64,000 bases of DNA from an uncultured Bacteroidia bacterium (GTDB lineage Bacteria > Bacteroidota > Bacteroidia > Bacteroidales > F082), in NCBI GenBank assembly GCA_902786745.1, contig CADADR010000004.1:144258-208257 (forward strand), written 5' to 3'. This document shows positions 18,582 through 26,800 of the stretch, in pieces (position 1 is the stretch's first letter; each line of letters opens with the position of its first letter). Position numbers and translations under genes: made by a program. The notes under the pieces are model-generated. The model worked only from the letters and a program-made list of their open reading frames with translations, was not told where the DNA came from and ran no database searches.

Positions 18582-20543
18582 ATGAAAAAGTTATTTACCT
18601 TAGCATTGGCCTTGATGGTCGTCGTTGCCGGCTATTCACAGGCTAAGAGAGTGTCGATCAAAGATGCTCAACCGAAAGCTGCCCAAGAGATGGTGCTCAC
18701 GGGCGACGAAGTCTTCCAACATGTCGGCAGCCAGCCCAACATGACCCGCACCGACACCGAGTTGGACTACACCTTCTACGACTGGCAGACCAACACGGCT
18801 GGCAAGAACCTGACCATGACCTTCCCCGACGGCTGCGTGGGTATGGCCTATGTCATCTCCACTGACGTTGACCACACCGACCGTGGTACCAACATCGCCA
18901 TCTATTATCCTCAAACAGATGAATGGAAGACCTCGGAAGGCAAGATCGAAAACCACAAGACGGGCTTCGGCTGCGCCGCCCGCTATGGCCAAAACGGTAT
19001 CGTCGTGGTTTCGCGTAACCCAGAAACCAGTACCTGCGAAGTCTACATCATCGAAGACAAGGACAACCTGCCTCACGGTGATTTGGCTCCTGCCTTCATT
19101 ATGGAAGCTGGACACAACCCGCACTTCCCGGCTGTGATGTGCAACGGCCCCGAGCACAAGAACATCCACATCCTCGTGACCGGCCTCAACGAAGTGGTAA
19201 ACGACCAAAAAAACCCCTTCTACTACATCCGTTCGTTGGATGGCGGCCAGACCTGGAGTGACTTTATGTCCATCGAATACCTCGGCCGCGACTATGCCCC
19301 CACCTACGGCTCTGGCCAAGACGCCTACTTCATGGAGAACACCGGCGGCGACCGCCTCGACATCGTGGTGAACACCCGTCGTGGCGACGGCGTCGTGCTG
19401 ACCTCTGAAGACAATGGCGACACCTGGACCCGCACCGAGTTCTATCATCACCCCGGCATCGACGTCGACTATGGTGATCCATCGAATGGCGGCGTGATGT
19501 ACATGTATCCCCGTTGGACCTCTGCACTCTATGACAACAACGGAAAACTTCACATCGCCTATGAATTTGGCGGTGGCAGTGGCGATGCCTCCTCAACGAG
19601 CTACTACCCACTCATCGGCGGCATCGGCTACTGGAACGAGGAAATGCCTTACCACGGAGAAGTGGCTCCCCAGTATGGCTGCGACCCCAACAACCCCATG
19701 CCTATGGTGCCCGGCAACCCCTTCATCATGGACTCTGCCTATCTGCGCCAAGACATCTATTATTCATGGTGGTTATGGAGCGATGCCACCCACGAGATGT
19801 GGCCTGAATACATTGGCTATGTTGCACCTTTGGATGAAAATGAGCAACCTTTGTTAGACCCTTATGAGGCAACTGATTTCATTGATTGGAGTTCTTTGAC
19901 GATTGACAGTCACGGTCACTACAATGGTGGTACTTGCGAAATGCCTGTTTTAGTCAAAACTGCTGGCGGTGACTTGTTGGTGGCTGTTTGGATTGCCATG
20001 GACCATCATTATTTGGGTGGAAATGGTGGCAACCAGTACTTCTTTAAGCTCTTCACCCGCGCCTCATTGGACAATGGCTTGAGCTGGACACCTATGCAAC
20101 AGATCACTGCCGATTTCATGTATCAGCTGAGTGAATTCGTTTACCCGCAAGCTGCCATCACTGGCAACACCCTTGTGATTGCATGCCAATCAGACGGTGA
20201 ACCCGACTCCTACCTCATCGGATCGGGTGGCGACGTCATCGCTGACGACAACTTCTACCAAGCCTTCACCTTCGACCTCACCGAACTCTTCCCCGAATAC
20301 GACGGTGTGGAAGAACAAGTGAGCAACAACACCCTGATGAACGTTTATCCTAACCCCGCTGTTGACCAACTCAACATCACCCTCAACCAGAATGCCGACA
20401 TCACCGTCTTCAATATGGTGGGCCAAGTCGTCATGACCACTGAAGGCCACGTAGGTGTCAACACCATCAACATCAGCAACCTCACCGCTGGTGTCTACTT
20501 CGTGAACGCTGGTTCGACCACGACGAAGTTTGTTGTGAAATAA
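18582..20543 (+). CDS. Secreted Asp-box protein with T9SS tail, paralogue 3
   Basis: A 653-residue tandem duplicate of paralogue 2: signal sequence MKKLFTLALALMVVVAGYSQ, Asp boxes SLDGGQTW, SEDNGDTW and SLDNGLSW, and TEFYHHPGIDVDYG matching TFYHHPGVNVDYG in gene 2. It ends in a type A sorting domain (VYPNPAVDQLNITLNQNADI ... GVYFVNAGSTTTKFVVK). It is probably displayed on the surface through T9SS. The segment around 19820-20020 uses more A/T-ending codons than its flanks. That fits a recombined patch or a region under different selection. Confidence 0.8.
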   Translation: MKKLFTLALALMVVVAGYSQAKRVSIKDAQPKAAQEMVLTGDEVFQHVGSQPNMTRTDTELDYTFYDWQTNTAGKNLTMTFPDGCVGMAYVISTDVDHTDRGTNIAIYYPQTDEWKTSEGKIENHKTGFGCAARYGQNGIVVVSRNPETSTCEVYIIEDKDNLPHGDLAPAFIMEAGHNPHFPAVMCNGPEHKNIHILVTGLNEVVNDQKNPFYYIRSLDGGQTWSDFMSIEYLGRDYAPTYGSGQDAYFMENTGGDRLDIVVNTRRGDGVVLTSEDNGDTWTRTEFYHHPGIDVDYGDPSNGGVMYMYPRWTSALYDNNGKLHIAYEFGGGSGDASSTSYYPLIGGIGYWNEEMPYHGEVAPQYGCDPNNPMPMVPGNPFIMDSAYLRQDIYYSWWLWSDATHEMWPEYIGYVAPLDENEQPLLDPYEATDFIDWSSLTIDSHGHYNGGTCEMPVLVKTAGGDLLVAVWIAMDHHYLGGNGGNQYFFKLFTRASLDNGLSWTPMQQITADFMYQLSEFVYPQAAITGNTLVIACQSDGEPDSYLIGSGGDVIADDNFYQAFTFDLTELFPEYDGVEEQVSNNTLMNVYPNPAVDQLNITLNQNADITVFNMVGQVVMTTEGHVGVNTINISNLTAGVYFVNAGSTTTKFVVK

Positions 20544-20556
20544 GCATTGACTTAAT

Positions 20557-20596
20557 GCAATAAAAAAAGGAGCCAAATGGCTCCTTTTTTTATTGC
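20557..20596. terminator. Shared terminator between Asp-box gene 3 and pdxA
   Basis: Hairpin AGGAGCC/GGCTCCT with A7 and T7 runs and base GCAATA/TATTGC. The stop codon of the convergent pdxA gene lies inside its right arm, so one hairpin serves both genes. Confidence 0.85.
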
Positions 20597-21579
20597 TCCT
20601 TACGGTGCCCGACAATGTCGGCGGCCAGGAAGACCGCTTTGCGGTAAGAATCGGGCTCGGCCATGTTTTGGTTGGCGATGTCGAAGGCAGGGCCATGCAA
20701 TGGCGAGGCACACACCACAGGCAGTCCAGCCCAATAGCAGGCACAGCCGCCCAAAGCCATCATCTTCAGCGGAAGCATGCCCTGCTCATGATGCAAGGCC
20801 AGCACCGCATCGTATTTCTTCCATAACCCTTCTCCAAACAGCTGTGAAGCCGTGAAGGGCCCGAAGGCATAAACGCCCTGCTTCTGCGCCTCTTCTATGG
20901 CCTTCAACACCTTTTCGTCGTCGCCTTCGGCCACCGTGCCAGCATGGGGATTAAGGCCCATGACGGCGATCTTGGGCGCGTTGAGGCCGAAATCCGTCTT
21001 CAGCGCCTGCGAGAAGGTGAAGAGCTTGCCCACAAGGAAACGGGTATCGATCATCGACAGTGCCTCGCGCAGCGGCATGTCGTCGGTGGCCAAGCCGATG
21101 CGCATCATATCGTTGACCAACACACGCAGGGCATCCTTATCCTTATAGAACGAGAGCAGATAGCCCATGTTGCTCTTCTCGACCGAACGCGAATCGGGCG
21201 CCATGACCAAGGCATCCACATAGCCGTTGTTCAAGTCTTCGACAGCCCGCTTCATCGAAAGCACCGACATCTCGACAGAGACCTCCGACGGCTGCCCGGG
21301 CTCGATCTTCACTTCGTTTTCAACGATATTAATGATGTTGAACTTCTTGTCCCAAGCCTGCCGCGCATCACGGGTAAGAGCATAATTGGGACTCTCCATG
21401 CCAAAATTCTTCTTGTAGTAGGAAAACGCTTTCGACTGCCCAAACAAGACAGGTGTCAGCATCTCGAACATTCGGGCATCGGAAAAGGTTTTAAGGATAA
21501 CTTCGTAGCCGATGCCGTTGAGGTCGCCTTGGCTGAGGCCAATGCGAGGGAGTGAGGAAACAGGGGTAAAGTCTTGCAT
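20590..21579 (-). CDS. pdxA: 4-hydroxythreonine-4-phosphate dehydrogenase PdxA
   Basis: NAD-dependent dehydrogenase of the DXP-dependent pyridoxal phosphate pathway (329 residues, normal length). The N-terminus RIGLSQGDLNGIGYEVILKT has the GDxxGIG signature. The C-terminal half has GLNPHAGTVAEGDDE (metal-binding His) and LALHHEQGMLPLKMMALGG, followed by SPLHGPAFDIANQN. A TACTTTTG promoter lies about 43 bases upstream. It is monocistronic and ends in the terminator shared with the convergent Asp-box gene. Confidence 0.92.
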   Translation of the reverse strand: MQDFTPVSSLPRIGLSQGDLNGIGYEVILKTFSDARMFEMLTPVLFGQSKAFSYYKKNFGMESPNYALTRDARQAWDKKFNIINIVENEVKIEPGQPSEVSVEMSVLSMKRAVEDLNNGYVDALVMAPDSRSVEKSNMGYLLSFYKDKDALRVLVNDMMRIGLATDDMPLREALSMIDTRFLVGKLFTFSQALKTDFGLNAPKIAVMGLNPHAGTVAEGDDEKVLKAIEEAQKQGVYAFGPFTASQLFGEGLWKKYDAVLALHHEQGMLPLKMMALGGCACYWAGLPVVCASPLHGPAFDIANQNMAEPDSYRKAVFLAADIVGHRKEQ

Positions 21580-21621
21580 AGGCAGTTATATTTTTCTGTA
21601 TTTCAACGGGAAATCAGACTT

Positions 21622-21629
21622 CAAAAGTA
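21622..21629 (-). promoter_or_regulatory. -7 element TACTTTTG of pdxA
   Basis: TAnnTTTG match on the minus strand. Confidence 0.7.
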
Positions 21630-21667
21630 GACAATAAAATTAAAGAAACAAAAAATAACTTCAAAAA

Positions 21668-22942
21668 TCACGAAAAAAGCGTGTTTTCGAAACTTTTCAT
21701 GATGATTTCAGTGGCCCCAACCTGCGATTTCAGATAGTCGCTGCAGGTCTGCGAGGCTTTCGCATAGAATGGCTCGTCAGCAATCAGTTGGGTGAAAATT
21801 GACTCCAGCTCAGCGGCGTCGTTGATGGTGAAAGCGCTTCCAAGCGCCACTAAGTCGACCGCTTCCTTGAAGCTCTTATACTTCGGCCCGAAGACCACGG
21901 GGCAGCCAAAGGTGACCGGCTCCTGGATGTTGTGGATGTTGACACCGAAGCCGCCTCCAATATACACAAAGCGTGCATATTGGTACAATTGGGAGAGGAT
22001 GCCAATGGTATTGACGATTAATATCTTGGGCGGTTTCATACCCATAGATTCACTCGGCTGCGCCTCGGTATGACATGGAGTGGAAACCTCCGTGTATAGC
22101 AAAGCCTCGGGAAACATCGCCTTGATTTGTGCCACATGCGAGGCGGAGATGTCGTGCGGGGCCAGGATGAGGCAATAGTCATCGGGCAGCTTGGGGAGAA
22201 AAGCCTGCAACAACTTCTCATCGGGAGGCCAGCTGCTGCCAGCGATGATGCACTGCCGCCCGGCAATGAAACGCTCGACGTCGGGGAAAGGCTTGGCCTG
22301 CTCGGCAATGGCCGCCACGCGGTCGAAACGCGTGTCGCCACACAGCGTGACATTGTCGAAGCCATTCTTTCTGAGCAAATCAACGGTTGCCTCGTCTTGC
22401 ACGAAGAAATGCGTCACCGTATGCAACTGCTGGCGGAACCAACGGCCATAGGGACGAAAGAAGAACGAGTCGGGCTTGAGGATGAGGGAGATGTAGAACA
22501 AAGGGATGCCAGCCTTCTTCAAGGCCCGCATGTAATTGAACCAAAACTCGTATTTGATGAAGAAAGCAGCCACGAAATGATGCCGGCGCACCCATTGGGC
22601 GGCATGACAGGGGGTATCGGTGGGAAGATAGGCTACATCGTCGGCCATAGGATAGTCCTTGCGGACCTCATAGCCCGAAGGCGAGAAGAAAGTCAACAGG
22701 ATTTTGTATTGCGGAAAGCGCTGTTTCAACGCCTCGATGACGGGACGACCTTGCTCAAACTCACCTAAGGAAGCGGCATGGAACCAAATCCATTGCTCAT
22801 TGGGGTCGTCGACGGTCTCAGGCATTTTGGCCCTCAGCTTACGGCCATCCACCCATTGCTTGGCTTTGGGGTTGCCCAGCCATGCAGCCACCCTCACGCC
22901 GAGGGCATACAGCAAGACTCCTATGGTGAACAGGATCAACAC
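21668..22942 (-). CDS. waaA: 3-deoxy-D-manno-octulosonic acid (Kdo) transferase
   Basis: Membrane-anchored GT30 enzyme that adds Kdo to lipid A precursors (424 residues). An N-terminal anchor (LILFTIGVLLYALGV) is followed by WIWFHAASLGEFEQGRPVIE with the catalytic Glu of the GEFEQ motif. Then come LLTFFSPSGYEVR, FIKYEFWFNYM, AGSSWPPDEKLL and the C-terminal YIGGGFGVNIHNIQEPVTFG. The start is a GTG five bases after the stop of the preceding gene, so the pair is an operon. Between LLYTEVS and ILIVNTIGIL, residues TPCHTEAQPSESMGMKPPK come from an inserted repeat (22042-22075). The insert enlarges a loop and does not break the frame. Confidence 0.9.
   Translation of the reverse strand: MLILFTIGVLLYALGVRVAAWLGNPKAKQWVDGRKLRAKMPETVDDPNEQWIWFHAASLGEFEQGRPVIEALKQRFPQYKILLTFFSPSGYEVRKDYPMADDVAYLPTDTPCHAAQWVRRHHFVAAFFIKYEFWFNYMRALKKAGIPLFYISLILKPDSFFFRPYGRWFRQQLHTVTHFFVQDEATVDLLRKNGFDNVTLCGDTRFDRVAAIAEQAKPFPDVERFIAGRQCIIAGSSWPPDEKLLQAFLPKLPDDYCLILAPHDISASHVAQIKAMFPEALLYTEVSTPCHTEAQPSESMGMKPPKILIVNTIGILSQLYQYARFVYIGGGFGVNIHNIQEPVTFGCPVVFGPKYKSFKEAVDLVALGSAFTINDAAELESIFTQLIADEPFYAKASQTCSDYLKSQVGATEIIMKSFENTLFS
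22042..22075 (-). repeat. GTCATACCGAG-type repeat inside waaA
   Basis: On the coding strand this reads TGTCATACCGAG, then GCGCAGCCGAG, then TGAATCTATGG. It is the same class as the unit in malQ at 36609-36645, in the same reading frame (CHTE). The 22-residue loop it creates compares with about 14 residues remembered for E. coli KdtA. Confidence 0.75.
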
Positions 22943-22947
22943 GGCGG

Positions 22948-23763
22948 TTAGTCGTAATAGTATTCCTGCGGTTGACGCTGATAGGTGGGGATGCTCCAGG
23001 TGACACGGACGCCGTAGTAAAGGTCGTTGTAACGCTTATGCGGGTCGGTGTAGCCCACCGGCTCCTGCAGCCCCGTTTCGGGGTTGGTGAACACGCGGAA
23101 GTCGTAGTCGCGGAGGTCGCGGGTAAGGGCATAGGTCACCTCCAAGGCGACAGAGAGGTTGAGCAGGCGGGTGTCGTGGAGCAGCAGGTAGCCTGACTCC
23201 AGATGCAGTGCCGGGCCACCGCGCATGCGGTCATATCCGAACCTGTAGTCGCCATCCACCTGATAAGGCGGATTCAGCGCCGTCACTTGATAATCGGCGT
23301 TGGTGCGGTTGAAGAGATAACCTAGGCCGGCTTGAACGAAAACACCGCTGTTGGGGTTGGGTCCCATGGGGAACAGCTTGCCCACTTGGCCCTGAAAATG
23401 CAGGCCGCGCTGGCTGACTTCCAACTGGGCATAACTACCTGCGCCACCGATGATCTCGCCTTCGGCGGTGGTGATGCCTTCGCCAAAAATGTCAACCCAA
23501 TCGCCTTTGACCTTCTTGCCAACGATGTAGTTGCCCGAGACCGACAGCAACCAGTTGCTCTCCGTCTTAAAGGCGAAGCCACCACCCACATCATGACTCA
23601 CGCCATACAACGTTTTGGTGTCGAGACCCGGCATATGGAAGGCATAAGTCGCCTGAAACATGGCAACGGGGATAGGGTCTTTCATGATGTCTTTGGGCAT
23701 TTGTGCGGCCACCTGCAGCGTGACACCCAATAAAAGCAATAAGGATATAAAGACTTTACGCAT
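22948..23763 (-). CDS. Outer-membrane beta-barrel protein, unknown function
   Basis: This 271-residue protein has a signal peptide (MRKVFISLLLLLGVTLQVAAQ). The rest is a series of alternating amphipathic strands rich in Gly, Tyr and Phe (GGGFAFKTESNWLLSVSGNY, GVFVQAGLGYLFNR, LNLSVALEVTYALTRDL, DLYYGVRVTWSIP), as in eight- to ten-stranded outer-membrane barrels. No OmpA domain is present. The gene is the first of a two-gene operon with waaA. A role tied to LPS assembly or surface stability is only suggested by that context. Confidence 0.72.
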   Translation of the reverse strand: MRKVFISLLLLLGVTLQVAAQMPKDIMKDPIPVAMFQATYAFHMPGLDTKTLYGVSHDVGGGFAFKTESNWLLSVSGNYIVGKKVKGDWVDIFGEGITTAEGEIIGGAGSYAQLEVSQRGLHFQGQVGKLFPMGPNPNSGVFVQAGLGYLFNRTNADYQVTALNPPYQVDGDYRFGYDRMRGGPALHLESGYLLLHDTRLLNLSVALEVTYALTRDLRDYDFRVFTNPETGLQEPVGYTDPHKRYNDLYYGVRVTWSIPTYQRQPQEYYYD

Positions 23764-23816
23764 CGCGATCGGTTTTTTTAATGAACGGAATTCGTGTCGT
23801 TTTAGTATCGAGACTG

Positions 23817-23824
23817 CAAATATA
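23817..23824 (-). promoter_or_regulatory. -7 element TATATTTG of the barrel protein-waaA operon
   Basis: TAnnTTTG match about 53 bases upstream of the ATG at 23763. It abuts the terminator of the upstream subtilase. Confidence 0.75.
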
Positions 23825-23858
23825 CGAAAAAAGGTCGCCTCGTTGACGAAGCGACCTT
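23825..23858 (-). terminator. Subtilase terminator
   Basis: Minus-strand hairpin AAGGTCGC/GCGACCTT followed by a T run, starting 22 bases after the stop. Confidence 0.85.
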
Positions 23859-23880
23859 GAATTCTAACCGAATAAGGCTT

Positions 23881-26800
23881 TTACATCTTCACCACCCTGC
23901 GGATGAAGGCGCTTTCGCCCTTCATGATGCGGAGTGTGTAGACACCGCTCTCCAAGCCGCTGAGCTCATAGGCGTCGCCATCCACCTTGATGCGTTGCAC
24001 CAGCTTGCCTTCGGCCGAATAAACCTCGAGCATCGTCATGCCTTCGCATTGGATGGTCACCTTGTCGGAAGTCGGGTTGGGGAAGAGGCTCACCTTGCCG
24101 TCGTTCTCGTCAAGGCCCGTGAAGTAGTTGGCACAAACGGCTTCGCCCAAATCGGAGATGCCCTTTTCGAAGAGCGTTTGAACGGCGTAGCAGTGCTGCA
24201 TGTTGATGGCCATCTCACTGTCGTCGTAAGTGGTGACGCTGAGGTTTTCAGTCAACAGCTCGCCGTCACGGTAGAGTTTGTAGGCAGTGGCGCCGTCAAC
24301 GGCATCCCATTCGGTGACCATATGGCCTTCGCGCACGTCGTTGAAACGGATTTCGGGGACCACATTGGTGACTTCAAAAGAGAGTTCGGCAGGCAGGGTC
24401 AGGCACATCCCACCTTGGTCAGGGTAAACGGCAATCGTATGGACACCATTTCCAAACCATCTCATATAACTCGTACCGAAACAATTATCATGTTCGCCAT
24501 CCACCACAAGGTCATTTCCGACCTCGGGGCCTTCCCAAGTGATGGTCACCTCATTGCCTTCGAAAGCATAATCGAGGTTGGTTACGGGAGCACAAACCGG
24601 GAGCGTATAACACACCATATCAGAATTGCATCCATACACGGAATGCACCGTCACGCAAACCGTATTATCGCCTGGCTCAACCTCCAAATCGATATAGCGG
24701 TCGGTAGTTTGCATGGTCTCATCCTTAAAGTCAACAATATAATAATCTGCATCGGGCACCGCATTCCAGGCAAAACGGACCGTAGTGTTGTCGACCATGG
24801 CCTGATAGTGCACTTCCTCGACTGCCTCGCATAGGCAAACCTCGATAGTGGCGCCCATCACATGGCAGCCTTCCGACACCGCCTTTACCATGACTGTAGT
24901 CAAGCCATATTCGGCATCAAAGGCATATTCAGTGGACTCGACTGTGGCCGCCAATTCGCCGTTGAAATACACCTCGTATTGACTCACGCCTTCGATGGCA
25001 TCCCAACTCAAAATGACATTATTGCTCTCCAATTGGACCTGATAAGTCAGGTTTTCCACAGCGCCCACGATGCAAACGTTGACATGATTGTCCTTCTCGC
25101 AGCTTTCGTAGACGGCCTTCACATACACGTCGTGTTGGCCCTCGGTGACGGTGAAAGCATAGCTCAACTCGTTGGTCGTGGTCAACAACGCTTCATCCAT
25201 ATAGACTTGATACTCCACCAATCCTGTGGGGTCCTCCGGCGCTTCCCAAGTGAGGGTAAGCAGAAGGTCGTCGTCCAAGGTATAGTCAAGATTACGTACA
25301 GCGTCACACATCGACACGTCAACATCGGCACAGACAAACTCGCTCTGGCAGCCGTCGTAGGCGGCATAGACACAGTAACTATATAGACCTTCTTCGACAT
25401 CGGGGTCGGTATAGGTCAGGTCCTCGACCAAGTCAAGGAGTTCGGTGTCGCGGTACACCTCATACCAAGCCGGTGTGCCGTTCGCGGGAGCCTCCCACGA
25501 CAGGATGACATCGTGACCGTCGATGTCGTAGCTCAGGTTACGTATGGGGTCGCAGAACTCGGGTGCGCCGCCACCGCCAGAACAATTGATGGTGAAAGTT
25601 TGCGTGCCACTGAAGCCGCCTGCATTCTGATAGATGACCGAGCCATCCTCGTAGGTGACCTCGAAGCTACATTCTGAGGTCCATTGGCCGTTGTGCCAAG
25701 TCAGCGAGATCGTGGAGCCCGAAGCCAACTCACGCGTATACGTGGCCGAACTGCCGTTGTTGACCGTCATCTGCTCGGTAGGCGTGCCATCGGAATAGAC
25801 CACGGTAAGGTAATTGCCTTGCCAACCGTCGCCGTAGGAGTCGTGGAGCGAGAAGATGATGTTGCAAGCGTTTCTATAATTGAAATTGATCACGGTGACT
25901 CGGCCGTTGATGTCGGTGAGGGTCAGCGTAAAGGGGATGACAAAATCCTCGGGTGCAGTGGCATCGAGAGTAAGGTTGTAATCAGCAAAGGCCATCATGC
26001 CGGCGCCGATGGTGCTGTAAGGTTTCTCCGTCTCGTTGAGCGTGACGAACTCGTAATCCGTCGACAGGGTGCCTACCACCATTTGAACCAACTCATTACC
26101 TGCATTGTCAACCAAGATGCGAAGGTCGGCCGTCTCGCCAGGATTGAGGAGACCATTGTCGTTGTCGTCGTTCAGCACAACGGTACCGCCCAATTGCAAA
26201 TCGTAGTCGTAGACCGGCACCTTAAAACTAAAGTTGGCCGTCACCTCGCCACCGACCGACACCTCAATGTTGAACTTGATTTGCTCGTTAGCGGCCACAT
26301 TGTTGGTCACCGAGAAGGCAAAGGCATTCTCAACGGTAAGGGTCTCGTTAGCGGCAAAATTCGGGAAGTCGACCGTGTTGTCGGTAATGGTCACTTCGGC
26401 ATGATCGGTACTCAGCACCACGCTGACATTGCTCACGGGCTCATCGGTGACATTGTCCAATGTGAGGTCCATCGTGACCGACTCGCCCGGGTTGAGATTG
26501 TGGTTGTTGTTGCCTTGCGGGTCGTTGATGGCATAGGTGTTGTACTTGATAGCACCAAGTTGGATGGCCTCCACGGCGGCGAGCACATCGATGCGGCCGA
26601 AGCCGAATATGTTGCTCTTGCCTTCGGCTAAACGAACGGCCGTTTCCTCAAGGATGCGGCACACATCGGCGGGCATCAGATTGGGGTCTTTGCTCAGCAT
26701 GAGGGCCATGCAACCCGCAGCGCAAGGCGTAGCCATCGAGGTACCACTCATCAAGGTATAGCCCGTGTTTGATTGATAGTTGAGCGACTTGATGTCGACG

